Positions 51,176 through 58,045 of a stretch of 58,045 bases of DNA are shown piece after piece; position 1 is the first letter of the stretch, and the number at the start of each line of letters is the position of its first letter. Source of the DNA: Nitrospira sp. CG24D (lineage in GTDB: Bacteria; Nitrospirota; Nitrospiria; Nitrospirales; Nitrospiraceae); the NCBI GenBank assembly GCA_002869855.2, contig NEWQ02000004.1:23040-81084 (forward strand). Direction: 5' to 3'. A model generated the notes under the pieces. That model was not told where the DNA came from, made no database searches, and saw only the letters and a list, made by a program, of their open reading frames with translations. The translations under genes and the position numbers were made by a program.

Positions 51176-52456
51176 TTACCGCGCGGTCGGCTTGCCGGTG
51201 GCGAGGAATGATTTCACGCCGTTCAGCAGCGAGTCGGCTACGTCGCGGATGAACGCATTCTTGCGCAGCAAGTCTTCTTCAGACGGATTGGAGATATAGG
51301 CAATCTCCGCCAGGATACTCGGCATGCTGGTATAGCGGAGGACATAAAACGGCGCGGTCTTCACGCCGTGGTCGGTGATCGTATAGTGGCCGTTCATATG
51401 GGTCACTAGAGATTCCTTGGCAGTCCAGGCCAGTTCGAGCGATTCTTCAATCTTTTTCGCCGTGAGCAAATCGGCGACGAGATATTCCCAGCCCACGCCG
51501 GTGCTGCTGATGGGGGTGCCATTTTCTCTGGCCGCGACTTCCAGGGCCCGTTGATCTTTCGCTTCTCCGAAGTGGTAAATCTCAATGCCTTTGACGGATC
51601 GCGAGGGATGGGAATTGACGTGGATGGAGACGAACAGGTCGGCCTCATGGCGGTTGGCAAACTTAGCCCGTTCTTCCAGTTCGACAAAGACATCCTGGTC
51701 GCGCGTCATCAAGACCCGCACGCCCGGCTGTTTGCTGAGCAGATCACGTAGCCTCAAAGCGACTCTTAGCGTAATGTCTTTTTCCTCGGTGCCGCGCAGG
51801 CCCCGCGCGCCGGGATCTTTCCCGCCGTGACCGGGATCGAGCACGATGGTCTTGAATGACTTCGCCTGGGGAATCGTCGGCTGCGGCGGCGGCTCGAACG
51901 TGTTCGGAATAGGTGGGGTGGGCGGAGTCTGATTCGATGCGGGGGCGTCTGGAACGGCGATGCCTGGGATTACGTCCACCACCAGCCGCGCAGGATTCTC
52001 GAGGGAGAATTGTTTATAACGCCGGATGGCGTGCGTCGGCAAGGCTACCGTGACGGCGCCCGCAGTAGTCTGTGAAATCTGAAACGGGGCGGGAATGATG
52101 CCGCGATCGAGTCGGTTTCTGGCCGACCGGCTCATCGTCGCATGGGGCAGCCAAATCACCACCTCATCCGAGTCCGCCGATTTAAGCTCGGTCACCTTCG
52201 TGTGGCGATCCAGATCGAGCACGAGCCTGGTTCGCTCAGGGGTGGAGAATACGCGAAAATTCTGCACCGTGGCCGGCATCATTGAGGCGGGAGTGCCTTT
52301 GGCCTTGCTCTTGTGGGGGCGATGAGAGCGGGAGTCAGAAGCGGCGGCAAGCGCACTGTCAATTCCTGCGGTCAGGAAGACGACTGTGAGTCCGAGCAGG
52401 CACAGGGATACGATGGAGAGGGGGAATGAGAAATCCTGCCAAGATCGTAATCGCAT
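51176..52456 (-). CDS. N-acetylmuramoyl-L-alanine amidase (AmiC type, AMIN + Amidase_3)
   Basis: The 426-residue exported protein has a hydrophobic signal segment (~15-35), an AMIN domain (about 60-160; NFRVFSTPERTRLVLDLDR), a Pro-rich linker, and a C-terminal zinc amidase domain (about 205-420) with VLDPGHGGKDPGARG (zinc His), ADLFVSIHVNSHPS and the catalytic Glu in EIAYISNPSEE. It cleaves peptidoglycan stem peptides during cell separation. A TACAAT -10-like box (52469-52474 on the minus strand) lies just ahead of the start. Confidence 0.93.
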   Translation of the reverse strand: MRLRSWQDFSFPLSIVSLCLLGLTVVFLTAGIDSALAAASDSRSHRPHKSKAKGTPASMMPATVQNFRVFSTPERTRLVLDLDRHTKVTELKSADSDEVVIWLPHATMSRSARNRLDRGIIPAPFQISQTTAGAVTVALPTHAIRRYKQFSLENPARLVVDVIPGIAVPDAPASNQTPPTPPIPNTFEPPPQPTIPQAKSFKTIVLDPGHGGKDPGARGLRGTEEKDITLRVALRLRDLLSKQPGVRVLMTRDQDVFVELEERAKFANRHEADLFVSIHVNSHPSRSVKGIEIYHFGEAKDQRALEVAARENGTPISSTGVGWEYLVADLLTAKKIEESLELAWTAKESLVTHMNGHYTITDHGVKTAPFYVLRYTSMPSILAEIAYISNPSEEDLLRKNAFIRDVADSLLNGVKSFLATGKPTAR

Positions 52457-52540
52457 GTGCCTATATCAATTGTAGAGGATAAAAACTTTTCTCAGATGTC
52501 CCGCCACTTGTCAAGCACTTGCGTCCGTTCCCATCCGGCA

Positions 52541-52570
52541 TTGACAGAGAGGAAACCAGACCGGTAGCGT
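52541..52570 (+). promoter_or_regulatory. Promoter candidate for the YacP-like gene
   Basis: A perfect TTGACA, an 18-nt spacer and TAGCGT (weak -10, 3-4/6). The expected transcription start is next to the ATG at 52578, which would give a leaderless message. Confidence 0.4.
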
Positions 52571-52577
52571 GATCGCT

Positions 52578-53093
52578 ATGGCAATCCATCTTATCATCGA
52601 TGGCTATAACCTGCTTGGGGCTCAGTCCGCAGCGAAGTCGGAGATGGCCCGGGAGTCGCTATTGCACGACCTGGCCGCCTATCGACATCGCAAAGGCTAT
52701 CCGCTGACCGTCGTGTTCGACGGGTGGCAACAGGGGTATTCCGTCGAACATCGCGAACATCGGGCTGGCGTTCAGGTGATCTTCTCACGGCGGGGCGAGA
52801 AGGCCGATCAAGTTATCCAGCGGCTTGCGCGCGAGTATGGATCGGATTGCGCCGTAGTGAGCTCGGATCATGAGATCGTGGCCACCGCTAAGGCGCATGG
52901 CGCGACGGTGATGACCGCGCAGTTGTTCATGAGCAAATTGGCAGCGAGCGGACTGTCATCAGGTCCAATCCAGGGGAAGGAACTGGATTCAGGAGAGGAC
53001 GAGCGGCCCCGCCGAGGACCGGAGAAGAAGGGCAATCCGAGGAAGCTGCCGAAAGCGGTCCGGGAACGGAACCGTCAGCTCAAGCGATTTTGA
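52578..53093 (+). CDS. NYN-domain RNase, YacP/Rae1 family
   Basis: The ~171-residue protein matches YacP/Rae1-type NYN (PIN-like) ribonucleases: HLIIDGYNLLGAQ with the conserved Asp-Gly-Tyr-Asn, LTVVFDGWQQG, VQVIFSRRGEKADQVI, and CAVVSSDHEIVATAKAHGA. Bacillus Rae1 (YacP) cuts mRNA in the ribosome A site, and its gene lies in the yacL-ispD-ispF-cysE region; here the YacP-like gene is ~3 kb from that block. A GTG at 52569 is an alternative start. The 3' end overlaps tatD (opposite strand) by 14 nt. Confidence 0.87.
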   Translation: MAIHLIIDGYNLLGAQSAAKSEMARESLLHDLAAYRHRKGYPLTVVFDGWQQGYSVEHREHRAGVQVIFSRRGEKADQVIQRLAREYGSDCAVVSSDHEIVATAKAHGATVMTAQLFMSKLAASGLSSGPIQGKELDSGEDERPRRGPEKKGNPRKLPKAVRERNRQLKRF

Positions 53094-53859
53094 ACAGGCG
53101 TTTGGCGTTGCGCGTGGTGGCGAGAGCGATTTTCTCGGGGGACATGCCGAGTTCATCGGTGCGAATAGTCGCCAGCTGCTGCGCGACATGCGTGACATAG
53201 GCCGGTTCATTGCGTTTCCCGCGATGCGGGACCGGCGTCAGATAGGGACAGTCGGTTTCGATCAAGAGTCGTTCCAACGGAACGGTCTTCGCGATATCCC
53301 TTAGCGCCGTAGCGCTTGGGAATGTCAGAATGCCGGAGAACGACAGGTAGAACCCCAGATCCAACGCATCCTTTGCCAGTGCCGCACCTCCGGAAAAGCA
53401 GTGAAACACCCCGCCGACCTCTGACGCTTTCTCTTCCTGTAAAATCGCCACCGTATCCGCGTCAGCCTCTCGTGTGTGAATGATCACGGGGAGCCGGAGT
53501 TCGTGCGCGAGCTGAATTTGTTCACGAAACCGGTCGCGCTGTTCCTTCGGCGACGAGTGGTTGTAGTGGTAGTCCAACCCGATCTCACCATAGGCTACGA
53601 CTTTTCTATTCTTGGCCAGCCGGCGGAACTCGTCGTACCAGGTGTCTTGGATGTGCTTCACTTCATGCGGGTGAACACCGATGGAGGCATAGACGAAATC
53701 GTGCTGATCTGCCAGCGCAACCGCAGATTGGCTCGTGGCAAGGTCGCAGCCGATGGTGATGAAATTATCCACGCCGGCTTCGCGCGCCCGCGTGATCATC
53801 GTCTCTCGGTCATCGTTGTACCGGGCGTCGTCGAGGTGTGTGTGTGTGTCGATGAGCAT
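53080..53859 (-). CDS. tatD: TatD-family metal-dependent DNase
   Basis: The 259-residue protein has the TatD metal motif DTHTHLDDARY (two His), YGEIGLDYHY (Glu), VIIHTREADAD, a HCFSGG block, and the late ETDCPYLTP with the final Asp. TatD proteins act as 3'-5' exonucleases and on oxidised DNA. A short (GT) dinucleotide run at the start simply encodes the HTH of DTHTH. Confidence 0.95.
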   Translation of the reverse strand: MLIDTHTHLDDARYNDDRETMITRAREAGVDNFITIGCDLATSQSAVALADQHDFVYASIGVHPHEVKHIQDTWYDEFRRLAKNRKVVAYGEIGLDYHYNHSSPKEQRDRFREQIQLAHELRLPVIIHTREADADTVAILQEEKASEVGGVFHCFSGGAALAKDALDLGFYLSFSGILTFPSATALRDIAKTVPLERLLIETDCPYLTPVPHRGKRNEPAYVTHVAQQLATIRTDELGMSPEKIALATTRNAKRLFKIA

Positions 53860-53918
53860 GGAGAGCCAACCCTATCCGAGGGGCCTCGTGGCCAAGCAGG
53901 GCGTGATGGGTGATAAGC

Positions 53919-54977
53919 CTAGGCTGGCTTGGCAGCAATAGAGTCTGCCAGCTCGTTCAGGAGCGCGGCGGTTTCGTCCCAGCCGAGGCAGGCGTCGGTG
54001 ATGGAGACGCCGTGCGCGAGCGTGACGCCTTGCTTCCAGGACTGTTTGCCTGGGTTGAGATTGCTTTCGAGCATCAAGCCCATGATCGAGTGACGGCCTT
54101 CGCGGAACTGGCGGAGCACGTCGCGGGCGACGAGGCTCTGGCGTTTATGGTCTTTGTTGGAGTTGTCGTGTGAGCAGTCGATCATGATCGGGCGAGCGAT
54201 GCCTTCGCCGGCGACCGCCGCTTCGGTCTTGGCCACGTGCTCCGCCTCATAATTGGTTTTGCCGCCGCCGCCACGGAGGACGATGTGCCGGTCAGGGTTG
54301 CCGGCGGTCCGGATGATCGAGGTCTGTCCCTCGGCGTTGATGCCGACGAAATGATGCGGTGCGCGGGCCGAGGTCATGGCGTTCACGGCGACTTGGAGAC
54401 TGCCTTCGGTGCCGTTCTTGAACCCGACCGGCATTGACACGCCGCTGGCCAGTTCGCGATGGGTCTGGCTCTCGGTCGTGCGGGCGCCAATGGCGCTCCA
54501 ACTGATCAGGTCAGCGATATATTGCGGGCTGATCGGATCGAGCAGCTCGGTGGCGCAGGGCATGCCGGACTGATTGATCTTCAAGAGAATCATGCGGGCC
54601 AGTTCCATGCCGGTGGCGATATCGCAGGTGCCGTCCAGATGGGGATCGTTGATGAGCCCCTTCCAGCCGACGGTCGTGCGCGGTTTTTCAAAGTAGGTGC
54701 GCATGACGATCAGCAGGCGGTCGCGCAGGGCTTCGGCCACCGGCTTGAGCTTGGCGGCATATTCGTAGGCGGCTTCGGGGTCATGAATGGAGCAGGGGCC
54801 GACGATGACGAGCAGTCTGTCGCGATCCTGGCCATGGAGAATCCGACGGATGGCATCACGCGTTTCGACGACGAGAGCCGCAGCCTCATCCGTGATGGGA
54901 AGCTTCGTCTTGATGGCGCGCGGCGAGGGGAGCGCGTTGATTTCTAAGACATGTTGGTTGTCGATGGGTCTATTCAT
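53919..54977 (-). CDS. aroG: 3-deoxy-7-phosphoheptulonate synthase, class I (AroG type)
   Basis: The 352-residue protein is close to E. coli AroG in length (350) and shows INALPSPRAIKTKLPI, VIVGPCSIHDPEAA, the RTYFEKPRTTVGWKGL PEP-binding block, GFKNGTEGSL, IDCSHDNSNKDH (metal His) and SLNPGKQ-like ESNLNPGKQ. It starts the shikimate pathway. The ATG at 54977 has an AGG site; a longer form to 55013 adds 12 residues with no support. Confidence 0.95.
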   Translation of the reverse strand: MNRPIDNQHVLEINALPSPRAIKTKLPITDEAAALVVETRDAIRRILHGQDRDRLLVIVGPCSIHDPEAAYEYAAKLKPVAEALRDRLLIVMRTYFEKPRTTVGWKGLINDPHLDGTCDIATGMELARMILLKINQSGMPCATELLDPISPQYIADLISWSAIGARTTESQTHRELASGVSMPVGFKNGTEGSLQVAVNAMTSARAPHHFVGINAEGQTSIIRTAGNPDRHIVLRGGGGKTNYEAEHVAKTEAAVAGEGIARPIMIDCSHDNSNKDHKRQSLVARDVLRQFREGRHSIMGLMLESNLNPGKQSWKQGVTLAHGVSITDACLGWDETAALLNELADSIAAKPA

Positions 54978-55085
54978 GGTACCTGTCCGCGAGTGGATCG
55001 CGGCCTTTTCCACTCAGGTTAGTTGCACGGGATCGATTTGGGGTTCGCTAGGATATGCGAAAATACAAGGAAAAGTCTATATGGC

Positions 55086-55113
55086 TTGACAAGAGCGGGG
55101 GCCTCTCGATAGT
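55086..55113 (+). promoter_or_regulatory. Sigma70-type promoter candidate for the His-rich protein/receptor pair
   Basis: TTGACA (6/6), a 16-nt spacer and GATAGT (4/6) lie ~57 nt before the start at 55171. No Fur or Zur box was recognised with confidence. Confidence 0.5.
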
Positions 55114-55170
55114 TTGGCGCGGATTTTCTGTGCCCTTCATGATGAGCCTCTCGGGTAGCTAGGTTCAAAG

Positions 55171-55497
55171 ATGATGTACCGTTCGCCCCATTCGCACTCT
55201 CTGCTCCGCCGGTGTATCTCACTGGCGATGCTCGTTATCCTGCTCGGACTGGCCCCGTTTGCCGTCGCACAGGATGTCCACCACGAGCTGGCGGCTGCCG
55301 ATCACGACGGCCACGAACACTCCGATACCGACCTCTGTCAGTGGGTCCAACACCATACGGCCGGATCGTTGGATGACGGCGCACCGATTCTGGTCGCCGG
55401 TGAGCTGGTCCGATTAGCCGAGTATCCCGCTGAATCGATTCTACTGTCCGTTGAGCCTTCTTCGTTCGACCCCTCCCGCGCTCCTCCGCGTCGCTAA
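55171..55497 (+). CDS. Small exported His-rich protein (DUF2946-like)
   Basis: The 108-residue protein has a signal peptide (LAMLVILLGLAPFAVAQ, cleavage after ~34) and a mature part rich in His and Asp: DVHHELAAADHDGHEHSD, then a Cys-Gln-Trp-Val-Gln-His-His segment. The C-terminus ends SRAPPRR, similar to the tails of DUF2946-type proteins often found beside TonB receptors. It may bind metal ions (Zn, Cu or Ni) in the periplasm and deliver them to or from the receptor encoded next; this is inference from composition and neighbour. Confidence 0.72.
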   Translation: MMYRSPHSHSLLRRCISLAMLVILLGLAPFAVAQDVHHELAAADHDGHEHSDTDLCQWVQHHTAGSLDDGAPILVAGELVRLAEYPAESILLSVEPSSFDPSRAPPRR

Positions 55498-55587
55498 GTT
55501 CACTTCAACGAATCGTGCAGGGTTCGGCACAGCCTGTGCCGGGCGCTGTGGTCTATCTATTTTCGATGTTGAACGTGGAGGAACTGT

Positions 55588-58005
55588 ATGCGACGCGCAT
55601 GGTTTCATATCTGTGCAGGTCTGATTATCGGGAGCCTGGTCGGGAATGGCGGGATGCTGTCTACGGCTCGTGCGGCAGAGGGGGAAGCGACTAATACGAT
55701 TCGCGGGACGGTTCAGAACCAGGACCTCCGCCGGGTCGGGCAAGTGGTTGTCGAGGTCAAGGATCAGGAGGGCAACAACGTCACGACGGCTGTGTCCAAT
55801 GATGCCGGCGAGTTCACCGCCTCCGTGCCTGCGGCCGGAACCTACTCGGTCAGCGCAGTGCAGGATACCTATCGTAGCGAGTATGTGGTGCTGCAGATCG
55901 GAACCGAGACGCCTCGGCCGGTGGCGCTGACGTTGACGAAAACCAGAGAAGTCGCATTGGAAGTGGTGTCTCCGCTGGCCCCGATCCAATACAAGGCGTC
56001 GAGTGAAACCTATTCAGTGAGCCGCAAGGACATCGAGGCATTGCCGCGCGGCAACAATAATGAATTGCACGATGTGTTGCTGACGATCCCCGGTGCCACC
56101 TACGGGTCGCTTAAACAGGTGCACATCCGGCAGGATCACGCCAATCTCCAATTACGCATCGACGGCGTGCCGATTCCCGAAACCGTCTCGTCGACCTTCT
56201 CCGATGTCATCTCGCCGCGGGCCTGGGAACGGGCCGATATCGTGCTCGGCGGCATGGAGGCCAATGTCGGAAACAAGACGGCGGCGTTGATCGATGTGAC
56301 GACCAAGAGCGGCACGAAACCCGGGTTCGGCTCGCTGCAGATGTTCGGCGGATCGAATCGGACGGTGAACCCGTCGTTCGAATACGGCGGGACGGTCGGC
56401 GAGAAGTTCCGCTACTACATCCTCAATAGTTACACCTCGACGAATCGCGGGATCGAGCCGCCGACGCTCGGCCACTCGATTTTTCATGGCCAGAGCGAGC
56501 GCAACCAGACGATGTTTCGCGGCGACTACCAGCACGATAATACGAATAACTTCACGCTGCTCTTTTTGAACTCGGTGGCGAAGTACCAGATTCCCACACT
56601 GCCGGGCCAAACGCAGAACGCGACAATTACGGGTTTGCTGCCGGCGGGCTTCTCAGCGGTGCCGTCGGAACGGGTGGACGAGAATCAGAAGGAGCAGAAC
56701 CAGTATGCGCACCTGGTGTGGCGGCACGATGTGACGTCGAATCAGTTCTTCAGCCTGGCGGGCTACTTTCGCCATACCCGTGCGACGTTCAAGACCGATC
56801 CGTTTAATGTGCTGGCGTATGTGCCGGACGAAGCGGAACCGTTTTCAGCCGGGAGCCAGGATCGGACGGCCTATTCGGGCGGCCTTCGTTTGGACTACAC
56901 CTACGTCTATAGCAAAGAGCATTTGATCAAGACGGGTTTCCAGTTTGACCGGACGCAGGCCATCAACAAGACTCGGCTGTCGACCTTCCTGGATGACGGC
57001 GCGGGAAATCCGACGGGCAACGTCATCGGTCTCAACGCCGATAACCGCCTGATCGGCTACCGGCAGGAATTCTGGATTCAGGACCAATGGACGCCCAACG
57101 ACCACTGGACGTTCAATCTCGGGCTGCGGGGGGATGTCATTCAGTACACCCGTGACGAAGCGCAGCTCAGTCCGCGCATCGGCGTCACCTACAAAGCCAA
57201 TCAGTCGAATGTTTTTCATGCGTTCTACGGCCGGATGTTCACCCCGCCGAATCTGGAAGCGATTTCCTTTGCCAAGCTGAACACGGCCGGCACGAAGGCC
57301 GCGCCGGAGGACACGACGAACATCGCGCCCCGGGCTGAACGGGCGCATTACTTCGAAGTGGGCAGCTACCATGCGCTGTCCAGTTGGGCGACGTTTGAAT
57401 TGACGGGCTACTACAAGCTGGCCCGCAATTTGTCCGATGCCGGGCAGTTCGGTACGACGCCGTTGTTGAACTATTTTGCGTTCAACTATGGATGGCAACG
57501 CGGCATCGACGGGGCCTTGAAGTTCCAGGTGATGGACAATCTTACGGCCCGGCTGAATACGGCCTGGGGCCAGTGCAAAGGCTATGGTCTCCAGTCGGGG
57601 CATTTCCTCTTGGAAGCGAAAGAGATCGGGGATATCAATTCACCGGGCGGGGTGTTCTGCGACCACACGCAAATGATCACCAGTTCGGCGCTCGTCAGTT
57701 ACCGGCTGATGGAGCGGACGACGTTCAGCGGGCAGATGCTTTTCGGATCAGGCTTGCGGACGGCGGCGGATGAGGATGCAAAGACGAACTCGACGCATAG
57801 CCAGTCCTATACCGTCTTCAATACGTCGATCACGCACGTGATTCCCTTGCCGTGGGAGGGGCAGAAGTTCCTGATCGGGTTCGACGTGGTCAATCTGTTC
57901 GACCAGAAGTACTACATCAATCGCGGCGAGGGGAGCATCGGACTCGGCGTCTCGCATGCGGGGATGCCACGGTCGTTCTTTTTTCGCGGCCAGTGGTTCT
58001 TTTAA
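55588..58005 (+). CDS. TonB-dependent outer-membrane receptor with N-terminal CarboxypepD_reg-like domain
   Basis: The 805-residue protein has a signal peptide (about 1-30), a carboxypeptidase-regulatory-like beta domain (about 36-112: TIRGTVQNQDLR...GEFTASVPAAGTYSVSA), a plug (YSVSRKDIEALPRGNNNELHDVLLTIPG, QLRIDGVPIP) and a long beta barrel ending in the terminal Phe of QWFF. It imports a metal chelate, siderophore or small molecule with TonB energy. The His-rich protein immediately upstream suggests a metal ligand. A GGAGGA site precedes the ATG. Confidence 0.93.
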   Translation: MRRAWFHICAGLIIGSLVGNGGMLSTARAAEGEATNTIRGTVQNQDLRRVGQVVVEVKDQEGNNVTTAVSNDAGEFTASVPAAGTYSVSAVQDTYRSEYVVLQIGTETPRPVALTLTKTREVALEVVSPLAPIQYKASSETYSVSRKDIEALPRGNNNELHDVLLTIPGATYGSLKQVHIRQDHANLQLRIDGVPIPETVSSTFSDVISPRAWERADIVLGGMEANVGNKTAALIDVTTKSGTKPGFGSLQMFGGSNRTVNPSFEYGGTVGEKFRYYILNSYTSTNRGIEPPTLGHSIFHGQSERNQTMFRGDYQHDNTNNFTLLFLNSVAKYQIPTLPGQTQNATITGLLPAGFSAVPSERVDENQKEQNQYAHLVWRHDVTSNQFFSLAGYFRHTRATFKTDPFNVLAYVPDEAEPFSAGSQDRTAYSGGLRLDYTYVYSKEHLIKTGFQFDRTQAINKTRLSTFLDDGAGNPTGNVIGLNADNRLIGYRQEFWIQDQWTPNDHWTFNLGLRGDVIQYTRDEAQLSPRIGVTYKANQSNVFHAFYGRMFTPPNLEAISFAKLNTAGTKAAPEDTTNIAPRAERAHYFEVGSYHALSSWATFELTGYYKLARNLSDAGQFGTTPLLNYFAFNYGWQRGIDGALKFQVMDNLTARLNTAWGQCKGYGLQSGHFLLEAKEIGDINSPGGVFCDHTQMITSSALVSYRLMERTTFSGQMLFGSGLRTAADEDAKTNSTHSQSYTVFNTSITHVIPLPWEGQKFLIGFDVVNLFDQKYYINRGEGSIGLGVSHAGMPRSFFFRGQWFF

Positions 58006-58007
58006 CC

Positions 58008-58045
58008 GGATGCTGAAACGGGCCACCAACGGCGTTCTCGGCTCG
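58008..58045. repeat. Partial copy of the 49664 inverted repeat (truncated by window end)
   Basis: The last ~37 nt match the left arm of the repeat at 49664 (32 of 37 identical by eye, with an identical CGGCGTTCTCGGCTC run). It starts two nt after the receptor stop, so it also lies just after a gene end. The right half is outside the window. Confidence 0.75.

Noticed and set aside
53826..53845. GT dinucleotide run at the start of tatD as a slippage site
   Set aside because: It is short and simply encodes the conserved DTHTH metal-binding motif.

Overview
The window reads as chromosomal DNA of a Gram-negative, LPS-bearing, moderately high-GC bacterium, most likely Nitrospira (phylum Nitrospirota). 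That name is an inference. It rests on a TonB-dependent receptor and outer-envelope gene set, a class I archaeal-type fructose-bisphosphate aldolase beside fructose-1,6-bisphosphatase, and a long imperfect hairpin repeat (49664-49787, second partial copy at 58008-58045) of a kind I associate with Nitrospira genomes. No rRNA, tRNA, CRISPR array, insertion sequence or phage gene is visible.

Positions 1-42209 form one very large surface-glycan locus, almost entirely on the plus strand and tightly coupled (many ATGA/GTGA stop-start overlaps). From left to right: (a) 1-7065, a nonulosonic-acid block cut by the left edge: aldo/keto reductase end, SpsF-like cytidylyltransferase fused to a class III aminotransferase, PseG fused to a GNAT domain, PseI synthase, a second GNAT and a surface-carbohydrate protein; PseB and PseC are not in the window. 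(b) 7292-9070, an ABC exporter suited to lipid-linked glycan flipping. (c) 9297-18301, an unusual module: FkbM methyltransferase, an NTP-transferase/2-hydroxyacid-dehydrogenase fusion, an HpcH/HpaI aldolase, two Cys-cluster methyltransferases, two NAD-dependent epimerases, a KdsB-like cytidylyltransferase and a HAD phosphatase. I regard this as the best candidate for an undescribed acidic-sugar pathway. (d) 18389-35908, glycosyltransferases (GT4, GT2, GT25, GT9), a phosphoglycosyl transferase, an O-antigen ligase/polymerase and a bacillosamine-type set (PglF/WbpM-like, PglE-like, PglD-like). (e) 36049-42209, nucleotide-sugar supply: RmlA, RmlB, RmlD (no RmlC), KdsC, ManC and ManB.

Positions 42209-53859 are mainly housekeeping: a DUF3108 periplasmic protein, FBPase and aldolase (gluconeogenic supply of hexose phosphate), a DegP/HtrA protease, then a PIN/TRAM protein-ispD-ispF-cysE run that resembles the Bacillus yacL-ispD-ispF-(gltX)-cysE arrangement. 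After the hairpin repeat come, on the minus strand, a PsiF-repeat protein, truA and an AmiC-type amidase, then a plus-strand YacP/NYN RNase and minus-strand tatD.

Positions 53919-58045 hold a class I DAHP synthase on the minus strand and, facing away from it, a small His-rich exported protein with a large TonB-dependent receptor.

The strongest second-look items are the candidate ulosonic-acid module, three domain fusions, two nine-base G tracts inside surface-glycan genes that could cause phase variation, a likely leaderless fbp transcript, and the paired hairpin repeats bracketing 49.7-58 kb. Homology statements come from reading motifs by eye; no database search was run.
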